Positions 1 through 9,074 of a stretch of DNA of 64,000 nucleotides are shown one piece after another. Every line of letters begins with the position of its first letter. Position 1 is the first letter of the stretch. Source of the stretch: Chitinophagaceae bacterium UBA1931 (GTDB lineage: Bacteria; Bacteroidota; Bacteroidia; Chitinophagales; Chitinophagaceae); contig DDFJ01000004.1 of NCBI GenBank assembly GCA_002337125.1, forward strand, positions 2,035,889 to 2,099,888, given 5' to 3'. The notes beneath the pieces were generated by a model, which saw nothing but the letters and a program-made list of their open reading frames with translations, had not been told where the DNA came from and did not search any database. The translations under genes and the position numbers were made by a program.

Positions 1-1169
1 AATGTTTTCGCTGTGTTGAGATCATCATTCATAAACTCATCGAATTCTGTTGCAAGCTGTTTCACTTTTGCATCAAGTTCTTTATCCGCAGCGTCCTGTT
101 TGCTTACTTCCAGCTTCATCAGCCATTCGTATGCTTCCCACAAACGTTTCAATCCTTTTTCTGCACCCTGCAATGCTTCATTACTGAAATCAAGAGTGCT
201 GCGGTATTGCGTTTGCAGAATAAAGAAACGCACCGTCATTGGATGATATGCTTTTTCAAGAATAGGATGATCGCCACTGAAGAGTTCCGTTAACTTAATA
301 ACGTTGTTGTAACTCTTGCCCATTTTTTTACCGTTAATGGTGATCATGTTATTATGAATCCAGTAACGTACAGGCGATGTGTGATTGCAGATAGTACTTT
401 GTGCTATTTCACTTTCATGATGAGGAAACAGCAAATCCATACCACCGCCGTGAATATCAAACTGTGCACCTAAATATTTTGTTGCCATTGCCGAGCATTC
501 AATATGCCAGCCGGGGAAACCAATACCCCAGGGACTTTTCCAGCGCATGATATGTTCAGGTGCAGCATTTTTCCATAAAGCAAAATCGGCACGGTCTCTT
601 TTTTCATCCTGACCTTCCAGTTCTCTTGTTGTTTCAAGCAAATCATCAATCACTCTTCCGCTCAGCTTTCCGTAATCGTGGCTGGCCGCATATTTTTTTA
701 CATCAAAATAAACTGAACCATTTTTTACATATGCATAACCGGCTTCAATAATCTGTTCAATCATTCCAATCTGTTCAACAATATGTCCTGTTGCTGTAGG
801 TTCAATTGTTGGAGGAATGGTGTTGAACTGATCCATTGCCCAATGAAACAGGTTGGTATACTTCTGCACCAGTTCCATTGGTTCCAGTTTTTCCAGTACT
901 GCTTTTTTGGAAATTTTATCTTCTGCCTCTCTTCCTTCTTCTTCAAAATGACCGGCATCGGTAATGTTGCGCACATAACGAACCCTGTAGCCCATATGTG
1001 TGAGATAACGGTACAATACATCAAACGTTATATACGGGCGGGCATGACCAAGATGGCTTTCGCCGCTAACGGTTGGTCCGCACACATACATACCCACATG
1101 GCCGGGTGTGATGGATTCAAAAACTTCTTTCTGGCGTGTAAGAGAATTATAAACTTTTAACTGCGACAT
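1..1169 (-). CDS. cysS: Cysteinyl-tRNA synthetase, 3' end outside window
   Basis: Charges tRNA-Cys with cysteine in the cytoplasm (class I aminoacyl-tRNA synthetase). About 389 residues are visible; the C-terminal part lies beyond base 1. Visible marks are the zinc-site Cys30 in CGPTV, the HLGH form of the HIGH motif (39-42), the GWHIECSAM segment and PHHESE (further zinc ligands), and the KMGKS form of KMSKS. The ATG at 1169 gives the usual family N-terminus (MSQLKVYNSL). A TATCTTTG promoter element lies about 100 bases upstream, so the gene has its own promoter rather than depending on the minus-strand operon before it. Identification is certain; the gene is cut only by the window edge. Confidence 0.97.
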   Translation of the reverse strand, partial: MSQLKVYNSLTRQKEVFESITPGHVGMYVCGPTVSGESHLGHARPYITFDVLYRYLTHMGYRVRYVRNITDAGHFEEEGREAEDKISKKAVLEKLEPMELVQKYTNLFHWAMDQFNTIPPTIEPTATGHIVEQIGMIEQIIEAGYAYVKNGSVYFDVKKYAASHDYGKLSGRVIDDLLETTRELEGQDEKRDRADFALWKNAAPEHIMRWKSPWGIGFPGWHIECSAMATKYLGAQFDIHGGGMDLLFPHHESEIAQSTICNHTSPVRYWIHNNMITINGKKMGKSYNNVIKLTELFSGDHPILEKAYHPMTVRFFILQTQYRSTLDFSNEALQGAEKGLKRLWEAYEWLMKLEVSKQDAADKELDAKVKQLATEFDEFMNDDLNTAKT

Positions 1170-1272
1170 AAATTATGAATGATTGGAAATGAAGAATTGT
1201 TGTTAATGGAGATCCGGTTGCTTAATCAGCAACAACAGCAACAACAATATTGTGAGAATGTCTTCATTGAAA

Positions 1273-1280
1273 CAAAGATA
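1273..1280 (-). promoter_or_regulatory. -7 element TATCTTTG of the cysS promoter
   Basis: Exact match to the Bacteroidota -7 consensus TAnnTTTG on the minus strand, with a possible TTTG -33 element at 1304-1307 (23-base spacer, inside the 3' end of the next gene). The predicted leader is about 100 bases. Confidence 0.5.
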
Positions 1281-1294
1281 GTATTTCCGCCGGT

Positions 1295-2431
1295 TTATTC
1301 GGGCAAATTAAAATCGGCAATAACGGGGTTATGATCACCGGGCGATGGGCGCACAATTTTTATTTGCTGTACAGCTATTGCTTTGCTGTGCAGGATATAA
1401 TCAATACGAAGTGTGGGCGAAAGAAACTGGAAGGTGGGACCAATACCTGCACCTTTTTCAGTAAACACATCTTTTAAACCGCTTCTGATTTTTTGATAGG
1501 CGTAAGAATTTGGCACATCATTCATATCGCCGCAAACAATTACCGGGTATGGACTTTTATTTATTTCTTCCTTTACTTTCTTTGCCTGTTCTGCACGAAA
1601 CAAATATGCCGTTCGCATTTTGCGGATGATATTCCTGCCGTTATGATTTACTGTTTCGGCATCCTGTTCATCAATGTTTTCAATAAAATCATAATCCTTA
1701 TTTACAAAGTGCATGCTTTGTAAGTGAATATTAAAAAACCTGATGGTATCGTCTCCGATTTTAAGATCGGCACGTAAAAATGTTTGATTGTATTCTTTTT
1801 TACTCTGCACTTTTTCCCAGCTGAGAATAGGATAGTTGGAAAACAGTGCCACACAAAAAGGGTGGTAACGTTCTTTATGCGGGGCAGGATAAGTATGTAC
1901 ACCAAAAGCCCGGTCGTTAGCTGCCACAACATATTTGTACCCGAGTTTTTTCTTCACTTTATCAAGCGAAATTTCAGAATTACTGTCTAACGAAAACACA
2001 AACTCCTGCACCGATAATACATCTGCTTTAAACGAACGTACTGTACGCATCATATCATCATCAAGCTTGCCGTTGTTTTCATAAAAATTAAACAAGTGCG
2101 TATTCCATGTGGCAATACGTAATGTGCTGTCGGTTTTCGCCTGCAGTTTTCCGGGAAAGTGCATACCAACGGCATTGCTGATTAATCCCCAGCACAATAA
2201 CAGAGAAACAACAGGGATCAACGCCAGCTTTGGCTTTACAATTAACCAAAACACAAGAAAGAGTGCCTGTATCAACAGGAAAAAAGGAAACATTAAAGCC
2301 AGCAGGTTAATAAACCAGGAAATACCCTGGCTGGTGTAAGGCAGCACATACAGCAAAAGCATACACACTGTTACACAAACATTGCTGGTAACAATGAAAC
2401 GTTTTGTGACTTTGCGGATAAATCCTGCCAT
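1295..2431 (-). CDS. Endonuclease/exonuclease/phosphatase-family membrane protein
   Basis: 378 residues. The first ~100 hold three hydrophobic segments (about 15-35, 38-60, 65-90). The rest is an EEP (DNase I-like) metal-dependent phosphoesterase domain: ATWNTHLFN, SVQEF (metal-binding Glu), GDMNDVPNS and the C-terminal GDHNPVIADF with the catalytic Asp-His. The domain probably faces the periplasm or cytoplasm at the inner membrane; the sequence does not decide which. Substrate is unknown: family members cut nucleic acids, phosphoinositides or sphingomyelin. It is the last gene of a four-gene operon behind two rhomboids (6-base gap to 2438). Confidence 0.85.
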   Translation of the reverse strand: MAGFIRKVTKRFIVTSNVCVTVCMLLLYVLPYTSQGISWFINLLALMFPFFLLIQALFLVFWLIVKPKLALIPVVSLLLCWGLISNAVGMHFPGKLQAKTDSTLRIATWNTHLFNFYENNGKLDDDMMRTVRSFKADVLSVQEFVFSLDSNSEISLDKVKKKLGYKYVVAANDRAFGVHTYPAPHKERYHPFCVALFSNYPILSWEKVQSKKEYNQTFLRADLKIGDDTIRFFNIHLQSMHFVNKDYDFIENIDEQDAETVNHNGRNIIRKMRTAYLFRAEQAKKVKEEINKSPYPVIVCGDMNDVPNSYAYQKIRSGLKDVFTEKGAGIGPTFQFLSPTLRIDYILHSKAIAVQQIKIVRPSPGDHNPVIADFNLPE

Positions 2432-2437
2432 GAGTAA

Positions 2438-3367
2438 TTACAATGTTTCGTTTTCAGCAGCTTTTTTCAAAATGTCTTTTTCATCCTGAGTCAGCGATTC
2501 GTATCCTTTTTGACTGATCTTGTCTAAAATTTCATCCACCTTCTGCTGTGTAATATTGGGTTTGCGTATAAACGGCTGTTGACCTTTACTATTATTAGAA
2601 GCGATTTTCTTTTTCAGCTTCTTCGTTTTGTTTTTTTTTGACGGATTGAATAAACTGTTCATCCAGTTATAACTGTTGTGCAACCAGTTACTCCAGTCAA
2701 CTCCTGATCGTAATTGTTTCATATACACAAAGCCCATTACTGCACCTCCTGCATGTGCCAGAACGAAAGGAAAACCGTTACCTGCAACACCTGCAAGATC
2801 AATCACCACATATACCAATGTAAGAATCCAGATGGGTATACCCCCTCCAATCATAGGAAAAATTCTGAACTGTGGTGCAGTTACCGTTGCTGCAATGGCA
2901 ATGGCAACAACACCTGCACCGGCACCGCTGTATGTATAATCAATATGCCTGAACTGCGGCAGTTGTGAAGAAGCAAGAAATAATACTGCAGCAGCAATAC
3001 ATCCATATAAAAAAACAGGAATGATATGACGGTTACCTGTAAGATCCTGCAGCAAATAACCAAAGGCCCAGAGAAAAAGCATATCGCCAATCAGTGTCCA
3101 AACCTTTACCTGGCTGATGAAGTGTGTAAGGATTACCCACGGGCGGAAAAGCAATGTTTTAAAATCGGCTGGTAACACAAACCAATCGTAGATATTGGTG
3201 CGGTACAACGATTCATACAATTCCTTATCATAAGTAAGCTGGTAAACAATTTTCAAAAACATCAGTATAATAAACATCAGCACATTGATGATGATAAGCA
3301 TCATCAATGAATCGCCATCCTCACCAAACCTGATTTTACTTTTATATTCTGCCTGCTGATAACTCAT
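2438..3367 (-). CDS. Divergent rhomboid-family membrane protein with C-terminal DUF6576-like tail
   Basis: 309 residues; six predicted membrane segments between about 20 and 218, then a Lys/Asn-rich linker (~242-262) and a C-terminal helical segment (DEILDKISQKGYESL) of the type attached to many Bacteroidota rhomboids. The putative catalytic Ser147 sits in TYSG instead of the usual GxSG, and His205 (LAHAGG) is kept. The HxxxN oxyanion motif of membrane segment 2 reads TLIGD instead, so the His and Asn seen in the next gene's protein are missing. Intramembrane proteolysis is the family role; whether this member still cuts is uncertain. It lies 15 bases after the canonical rhomboid gene, suggesting duplication and divergence. 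Confidence 0.85.
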   Translation of the reverse strand: MSYQQAEYKSKIRFGEDGDSLMMLIIINVLMFIILMFLKIVYQLTYDKELYESLYRTNIYDWFVLPADFKTLLFRPWVILTHFISQVKVWTLIGDMLFLWAFGYLLQDLTGNRHIIPVFLYGCIAAAVLFLASSQLPQFRHIDYTYSGAGAGVVAIAIAATVTAPQFRIFPMIGGGIPIWILTLVYVVIDLAGVAGNGFPFVLAHAGGAVMGFVYMKQLRSGVDWSNWLHNSYNWMNSLFNPSKKNKTKKLKKKIASNNSKGQQPFIRKPNITQQKVDEILDKISQKGYESLTQDEKDILKKAAENETL

Positions 3368-3382
3368 GATGAAAAATCCTTT

Positions 3383-4081
3383 TTAATAAAACGTTCTTCT
3401 GTTGTTTTTGTTCCAGTAAAGTACTAATAAAAATCCGATGAGTGCACCGCCCAGGTGAGCGAAATGTGCAACATTGTCACCTGCAATCCTGTATAATCCA
3501 CCGAATAAATCAATTAAAATATAAACAGGAATAACATACTTTGCTTTTACCGGAAAAGGAATAAACATAATGTACAACTGTGTGTTGGGGAACAGCCATG
3601 CAAATGCAGCCATAACACCCATAATTGCACCTGAAGCACCAAGCGCCTGGTAGTTGTACATAAAATATTCAATCAACTGCTGTTTTGAAACACCTTCCTG
3701 CAAGGCAATTGCACTTTTTGCAAATTGTTCTGCACTGAATGGAATTGTTAATTCAACACAAACAGAAGCACCTATTCCGCAAACAAGATAAAACAACAGG
3801 AATTTTTTGCTTCCCCAGAACCTTTCAAGTATTGAGCCGAAAATATAGAGGGCAAACATATTGAAAAGAATATGCCCGAAGCCTCCATGCATAAACATAT
3901 TTGTAACCAGCTGCACAGGTTTAAATGCCGGCGATTTGTAGTAATGTAAAGAGCCGAGCTCTGTTAAATCAACCTGCTTAACAATAATCTGCGCAAGAAA
4001 CACAATTGCATTAATAATAATAAGATTAAACACAATTGGAGATTCTCTCTGTGTGCGATTGCCGGAAGTAAAATAACTCAT
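3383..4081 (-). CDS. Rhomboid family intramembrane serine protease
   Basis: 232 residues with six hydrophobic segments. All rhomboid signatures are present: HILFN (His70, Asn74) in segment 2, GASG with catalytic Ser150, and AHFAHLGG with catalytic His209. It should cut transmembrane segments of substrate proteins in the inner membrane; the substrate is unknown. Second gene of the rlmD operon, 9 bases after rlmD and 15 bases before the divergent paralogue. Start ATG 4081 gives MSYFTSGNRTQRESP, closely resembling the MSYQQ start of the paralogue. Confidence 0.92.
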   Translation of the reverse strand: MSYFTSGNRTQRESPIVFNLIIINAIVFLAQIIVKQVDLTELGSLHYYKSPAFKPVQLVTNMFMHGGFGHILFNMFALYIFGSILERFWGSKKFLLFYLVCGIGASVCVELTIPFSAEQFAKSAIALQEGVSKQQLIEYFMYNYQALGASGAIMGVMAAFAWLFPNTQLYIMFIPFPVKAKYVIPVYILIDLFGGLYRIAGDNVAHFAHLGGALIGFLLVLYWNKNNRRTFY

Positions 4082-4090
4082 ATCACAAAA

Positions 4091-5551
4091 TTAAACTTCT
4101 GTTTTAACTCTCAATGTTAATGCTGCTACATTTTCAATATGATGTGTGTGCGGAAACATATCAACCGGCTGCAATTGTTCAACCACATATTTTTCATTGA
4201 GCAGTTGCAGGTCTCTTGCCTGTGTTGCAGGATTACAGCTGACGTAAACAATTCTCGGCGCTTCAATTTCAAGCAGCTTCCGTACTAATTTTTCGTGCAT
4301 GCCTGCACGTGGCGGATCAGTAATGATCACATCGGGTTTACCATTTGCTGCAAAAAACTCATCATTACAAATATCAATTACATCGCCTGCATAAAACGAT
4401 GTGTTGGAAAGACCATTCATTGCTGCATTTTCTTTTGCATCTTCAATTGCTTCGGCGACTGTTTCAACGCCGATGATTTTTTTAGCACCCTTGCTGCAAA
4501 AGATACCAATGCTTCCTGTTCCGCAATAAAGATCATACAACACTTCATTGCCGGTAAGCCTGGCAAAATCTCTTGTAACCTTGTACAATGCTTCGCCCTG
4601 TTTTGTATTTGTTTGAAAAAATGATTTGGGACCAATCTTAAATACAAACTCTTCCAGCTTTTCAGTTACATACCCGCTGCCGAAATATGTTTGCGGCTGC
4701 AGATCATAAATACTGTCGTTCCATTTGGGATTGATGGTATACAGCAACGTGGTGATTTCAGGAAATTCATGGATCAATGCGTTGAATAAAATTTCCCTGT
4801 TGGCTGCATCTTCGTAACCAAATGTAATGTTCACCATTACTTCGCCCGTTGTTGTCATACGGAAGATCATGGTACGCAGCCAGCCTTCGTGTGCTTTAAT
4901 ATCGTAAAAAGAAAAGTTGTGCTTTTTTGCAAAGTCTCTTACAAAATTCCTGATGGCATTGTTTGGTTCCTGCTGCAGGTAACAGGTTTCAATATCAATC
5001 ACCTTATCAAAAATCTTTGGCACATGATAACCTAATGCGCCGTCCAAAGGCAGTGTATATTCAACCTGTGCTTCTTCTGCTTTCCGTTTCTCCTCATCTC
5101 TTTTTGACAGCTCTTCTCTTGTTAAATAGCGTTTGGTGCTGAACGTATATTCCAGCTTATTGCGGTAATACTTTGTTTGTTTTGATCCCACAATGGGCAA
5201 CATGGCGGGCAATTCAATCCTGCCAATGCGTTTCAGGTTCTGCTCCACTTCACGCTGCTTGTACTCAAGCTGCTTTTCGTAAGGTAGCATTTGCCATTTG
5301 CATCCTCCGCACAATCCAAAATGTTCGCAAAAGGGAGTAGTACGCTCTGCAGCATATTCATGAAAACGTACAGCCTTGCCTTCGGCCCAGTCTTTTTTGC
5401 TTTTGCCCAGCTGCACATCAATAATATCGCCGGGAACGGCACCTTCAATAAAAATTACTTTCCCATCTACACGGGCAATGGATTTTCCTTCAGCTGCGTA
5501 ATCTTCTACTTTTACGCTTTCCAGTATTCTGATTTTGTTTTTTTTCCTCAC
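4091..5551 (-). CDS. rlmD: 23S rRNA (uracil-C5)-methyltransferase, RlmD/RumA family
   Basis: 486 residues from a GTG start. Transfers a methyl group from SAM to C5 of a uracil in 23S rRNA. Domains: TRAM (about 7-63), an iron-sulfur cluster motif CxxxxxCxxC near 75-84 (CEHFGLCGGC), a SAM-binding loop LYDLYCGTGSIG, the DPPRAG motif and the nucleophile Cys in VSCNP. An in-frame ATG lies at 5572, but a perfect TACCTTTG promoter element (5556-5563) falls between it and the GTG, so that ATG would not be transcribed; GTG 5551 also gives the usual RKKNKIRILE start. First gene of the operon rlmD, rhomboid, rhomboid, EEP. Family members with this layout can also be RlmCD-like, so the exact target base is inferred. 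Confidence 0.88.
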   Translation of the reverse strand: MRKKNKIRILESVKVEDYAAEGKSIARVDGKVIFIEGAVPGDIIDVQLGKSKKDWAEGKAVRFHEYAAERTTPFCEHFGLCGGCKWQMLPYEKQLEYKQREVEQNLKRIGRIELPAMLPIVGSKQTKYYRNKLEYTFSTKRYLTREELSKRDEEKRKAEEAQVEYTLPLDGALGYHVPKIFDKVIDIETCYLQQEPNNAIRNFVRDFAKKHNFSFYDIKAHEGWLRTMIFRMTTTGEVMVNITFGYEDAANREILFNALIHEFPEITTLLYTINPKWNDSIYDLQPQTYFGSGYVTEKLEEFVFKIGPKSFFQTNTKQGEALYKVTRDFARLTGNEVLYDLYCGTGSIGIFCSKGAKKIIGVETVAEAIEDAKENAAMNGLSNTSFYAGDVIDICNDEFFAANGKPDVIITDPPRAGMHEKLVRKLLEIEAPRIVYVSCNPATQARDLQLLNEKYVVEQLQPVDMFPHTHHIENVAALTLRVKTEV

Positions 5552-5555
5552 GGCG

Positions 5556-5583
5556 CAAAGGTAACATTCCATCCCTTTGCAAA
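5556..5583 (-). promoter_or_regulatory. Promoter of the rlmD-rhomboid operon
   Basis: Minus strand TTTG (5580-5583), 16-base spacer, TACCTTTG (5556-5563). The GTG start is only 4 bases after the -7 element, so the transcript would be leaderless or nearly so. The element excludes the upstream ATG at 5572. Confidence 0.55.
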
Positions 5584-5633
5584 TAGTTAACAGCAGTAGA
5601 AAGCTTTTTGAATAACTTTACTGTTCTGTGATT

Positions 5634-7097
5634 ATGAAAAAAACGCTTCTTTTTTTCCTTCTTGCAATCGGCAGTAAGCTTGCTGTTGCACAGGGCTACC
5701 AGATAACCATTCAATACAAACCCGTTAAAAACGGGTATCTCTATCTTGGCTATTATTTTGGCGATAAGAAATATGTAAAAGATTCTGTGCTCATTCAGCC
5801 GGATGGAAAAGTTGTTTTTGCTGATAAAGAGCCGCTGGTTGGCGGTTTGTATATTGTAGTTGATCCCGCCAAGAAACAATTCTTTGATGTATTGATTGAT
5901 AAAGAGCAAACATTTTCCATTAAGATCGATACAGCAAATTTTACCATTGCAAAAATTACCGGTTCATCCGAAAACAATTATTTAGAAGCCTACAAAAAAG
6001 CAACAGCACTTTATTTCAAAGATTTCCAGAACTGGCAAACCAGTCTTTCGCTGGCAAAAACAGCAGGAGATAGTGCCATTATTCAAAAAAAGATGAACTA
6101 TGCCGGAAATCTTTCGCAACACTGGCGTGATAGTTTTTCGCTGGCACATCCGCAAAGCTATCTTACGCTTTTATTCCGTTTAATGAAAGAGCCGCAATAT
6201 AAAATTGCAGGCGCAAAAACAAAGCAGGACAGCCTCAACGCTTTTTACAATTACAAAAAACAATACTGGCAGGACATTTCGTTTGCAGATGAACGATTGC
6301 TGCGTACACCCATGTTTGAGCAACGTCTCAACCGTTATTTCGAAACAGCTGTTTACCTGCACCCTGATACGGTGAAGCTTGAACTCGACAAATTCATTTT
6401 AAGCAGCCGCAGTAACAAAACCATGTTCAAATACTTCATCAACAAATTCACCAATGAGTACATGAACCCGAAGTATATGGGCTTTGATGTGGTGTTTCTT
6501 CATTTGTTTGAAAAATATTACCAACCCGGCGATGTTGACTGGCTGGAGAAAAAAGACCGGGATTTAGTGTACAACCGGGCTTACAGTTTGATGGGAAATA
6601 TCATTGGCGAACCGGCAGCCGATCTGAACATGCTTGACACATTGGATAAAAAGATGAATCTTTATGCGGTGCAATCACGTTACACCCTGGTGGTTTTCTG
6701 GGATCCTGATTGCGGGCATTGCCAGGAGCAGGTTCCAAAACTCGACAGCCTTTACCGCAATAGATGGAGGAAGTTAGGCGTTAAAGTAGTAGGCATTCTA
6801 ACAGATACTGTGCGTACCGATTATGCAAAAATGCCGCTGGTAAAGCTGAACTGGATGAATTATATAAAAGAACACAGGCTGGAAGACTGGGTGCACCTGT
6901 ATCAAACACCGCAAATGAGAGATGCAGAAATAAAAACCAACACCCCTGGCTTCAGGCAACTGTACGATGTATACCAAACACCAACAATTTATTTACTTGA
7001 CGAACAAAAACGGATTGTAGCAAAAAAAATCAGCCCGGAACAGGTTGATGAATTTCTGCAGTTCAAACAAAACAATCAAACATCCAAACATCCATAA
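5634..7097 (+). CDS. Thioredoxin-like TlpA-family protein with DUF4369/DUF5106-type N-terminus
   Basis: 487 residues from ATG 5634 (a GTG six bases upstream is the alternative). A signal peptide ends at AVAQ, so it is periplasmic or outer-membrane attached. Residues ~22-130 look like the beta-rich DUF4369 domain, ~130-330 the helical DUF5106-type middle, and ~330-480 a thioredoxin fold with a CGHC redox pair (Cys360, Cys363) after VVFWDPD. It probably reduces or rearranges disulfides of exported proteins. The prolyl isomerase gene follows after 7 bases, so the pair looks like a periplasmic folding operon (inference). Confidence 0.88.
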   Translation: MKKTLLFFLLAIGSKLAVAQGYQITIQYKPVKNGYLYLGYYFGDKKYVKDSVLIQPDGKVVFADKEPLVGGLYIVVDPAKKQFFDVLIDKEQTFSIKIDTANFTIAKITGSSENNYLEAYKKATALYFKDFQNWQTSLSLAKTAGDSAIIQKKMNYAGNLSQHWRDSFSLAHPQSYLTLLFRLMKEPQYKIAGAKTKQDSLNAFYNYKKQYWQDISFADERLLRTPMFEQRLNRYFETAVYLHPDTVKLELDKFILSSRSNKTMFKYFINKFTNEYMNPKYMGFDVVFLHLFEKYYQPGDVDWLEKKDRDLVYNRAYSLMGNIIGEPAADLNMLDTLDKKMNLYAVQSRYTLVVFWDPDCGHCQEQVPKLDSLYRNRWRKLGVKVVGILTDTVRTDYAKMPLVKLNWMNYIKEHRLEDWVHLYQTPQMRDAEIKTNTPGFRQLYDVYQTPTIYLLDEQKRIVAKKISPEQVDEFLQFKQNNQTSKHP

Positions 7098-7104
7098 ACT
7101 GTTT

Positions 7105-9021
7105 ATGCGTAAAATTTTCAGTCTATCATTGTTATTGCTCTGCATCAGCAGCAATGCACAAACTATTTTCTCGTACGGAACAAATACAGTTGATAAGAAA
7201 GAATTCTGGCGGGCTTTTTCTAAAAACAATAATGGTGCTACAGATGAAAAATCAATCCGTGATTACCTCGATCTGTTCATCCGTTTTAAACTGAAAGTCC
7301 AGGCTGCTAAAGAAGCAAAGCTTGATACACTCCCCAACATCAAAAACGATATTGCCGGCTTTCGTGCACAGATGAGTGATCAGTTTATGCAAAACAATAG
7401 CGCAGTGAAAGAAGTTATTGCCGAAGCACAGGACCGCAGCAAAAGCGAACTTGAAGTGGCACATATTTTTGTTGTGTACGGCTTTGATAGTTCTGCAGCT
7501 AAAAAGCAAATTGATAAAGCTTACCAGCAATTACAAACCGGTGCTGATTTTGGAAAAACAGCCGAGGCCTTTTCAACCAATGAATATGTAAAATCAACCA
7601 AAGGTTACATTGGTTATATCAGTGTGTTTTCGCTGCCTTATGATATTGAAAATACCGTCTACAACCTGGCGGTTGGTTCTTATTCAAAACCCGTTGCAGG
7701 AGCTACCGGTTACCACATCCTGAAACTGATCAGCAAACGAAAATCACTGGGCACAATGAAAGCAGCGCAGGTGTTGATTGCTGTTCCGGCTAATTCTTCA
7801 GCAGAAGATATCAACGAAGCAAAAGAAAAAGCACAACTGGTGTATAAAGAAGCAAAGGCTGGTGAAAAATTTGAAACACTTGCATTTAAATACAGTAACG
7901 ATAAACTCAGTTACGCATCAGGTGGTGTAATGCCCGATTTTGGTTTTACTAAATATGCCCCTGCTTTCTCTACTGCAGCTTTTAATTTAAAAAATGATGG
8001 AGATATCAGCGAACCTGTTCTTCTTTCTGATGGGTTTCATATCATCAAACGCATTGCATTAAAACCTGCTCCTGAAAACAACAATGATGCTGCTTTTTTA
8101 CAGGAGATGACGGAAAAAGTAAATGCTGATTCCCGTGTAAATGTTGCTCTTGCCCGTGTTAAAGAGCAAATGAAAACAGCAAGCGGATTTAAACAGCTCC
8201 CTTACAATGAAAAAGAGTTGTGGACTTTAACTGACACCACGCTTAATGCAAAGAATTATGTTACGTTCTTTAAAGCCAATCAATCAAAACCGTTGTTTTC
8301 GCTGAAAGGAAAAACCATTTCAGTTGCAGATTGGCTGAAATATGCAAAAACACAGCAACCCTATCATACCAGTGGCTCCATCAACTACAATAAACTCATG
8401 AATCAGTTTGTTGAAACAACAGTTGAGCAATATTATAAAGACAGGCTTGAAGCCAACAACGAAGATTTCCGCTACCAGTTAAAAGAATTCAGCGAAGGAA
8501 GTTTGTTGTTTGAAATTATGGAACGCAGAATCTGGAGTGTTGCCCCAACTGATACCGCTGCTTTATTAACTTATTACAACAAGAACAAAGGCAAATACAA
8601 ATGGCAACCCAGTGCAGGTGCGGTTATTTTCAACTGCTCTGATACAGCTATTGCCAATAAAGCATTGCTGATGATGAAAGCTGATCCAACCAAATGGAAA
8701 GAATATATGAATGATTTCAACGGAACCGCATTAGCCGATAGCGGACGTTTTGAAATGAACCAGTTACCCGCAGTTAATGGCGGCGAACTGAAGCCCGGCA
8801 TGTTTACACAGGTTGTAACAAACCCCAACGATGGTTCAGCTTCGTTCTGTTACATTATCAAACTGTTTAACACAGAAGATCAGCGCACATTTGAAGAAGC
8901 AAAAGGATTGGTGATTAACGATTACCAACTGCTGATGGAAGAACAGTGGATTGCACAACTGAAAAAGAAATACCCGGTGAAAGTAAACGAACCGGTATTG
9001 AAGAGTTTGATTAAAAAATAA
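7105..9021 (+). CDS. Periplasmic peptidylprolyl isomerase, SurA/PpiC type
   Basis: 638 residues. Start ATG 7105 is chosen over an upstream in-frame ATG (7045, inside the previous gene) because it gives a clean signal peptide ending at SNAQ. An N-terminal SurA-like helical region (~20-125) is followed by two parvulin PpiC domains in tandem (about 130-225 and 230-330), both with the usual GYHILK / GFHIIK ending. The C-terminal ~300 residues resemble the second helical region of large Bacteroidota SurA-like proteins. Likely role: chaperone and cis-trans prolyl isomerase for outer membrane proteins. Seven bases after the thioredoxin-like gene; a strong terminator follows. Confidence 0.9.
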   Translation: MRKIFSLSLLLLCISSNAQTIFSYGTNTVDKKEFWRAFSKNNNGATDEKSIRDYLDLFIRFKLKVQAAKEAKLDTLPNIKNDIAGFRAQMSDQFMQNNSAVKEVIAEAQDRSKSELEVAHIFVVYGFDSSAAKKQIDKAYQQLQTGADFGKTAEAFSTNEYVKSTKGYIGYISVFSLPYDIENTVYNLAVGSYSKPVAGATGYHILKLISKRKSLGTMKAAQVLIAVPANSSAEDINEAKEKAQLVYKEAKAGEKFETLAFKYSNDKLSYASGGVMPDFGFTKYAPAFSTAAFNLKNDGDISEPVLLSDGFHIIKRIALKPAPENNNDAAFLQEMTEKVNADSRVNVALARVKEQMKTASGFKQLPYNEKELWTLTDTTLNAKNYVTFFKANQSKPLFSLKGKTISVADWLKYAKTQQPYHTSGSINYNKLMNQFVETTVEQYYKDRLEANNEDFRYQLKEFSEGSLLFEIMERRIWSVAPTDTAALLTYYNKNKGKYKWQPSAGAVIFNCSDTAIANKALLMMKADPTKWKEYMNDFNGTALADSGRFEMNQLPAVNGGELKPGMFTQVVTNPNDGSASFCYIIKLFNTEDQRTFEEAKGLVINDYQLLMEEQWIAQLKKKYPVKVNEPVLKSLIKK

Positions 9022-9055
9022 AAAAAGAGAGGCGCAAATGCGCCTCTCTTTTTTT
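9022..9055. terminator. Bidirectional intrinsic terminator
   Basis: Arm AGAGAGGCGCA pairs with TGCGCCTCTCT around a 2-base loop, with A-run before and T-run after. It serves both the plus-strand isomerase gene and the convergent metF. Confidence 0.9.
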
Positions 9056-9074
9056 ATAGCATATCTGAAAAATA

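Noticed and set aside
1215..1245. CAA-rich repeat before cysS as a regulatory or CRISPR-like repeat
   Set aside because: It is a short imperfect triplet run without spacers, most simply an AT-rich leader sequence.
2870..2960. Loss of the catalytic Ser in the second rhomboid (GAGAG where GASG might be expected)
   Set aside because: Realigning with the neighbouring rhomboid puts Ser147 of TYSG opposite Ser150 of GASG, so the serine is present; only the surrounding residues differ.
5490..5909. Minus-strand open frame overlapping the thioredoxin-like gene
   Set aside because: Low-complexity product antisense to a well-supported gene; no family resemblance.
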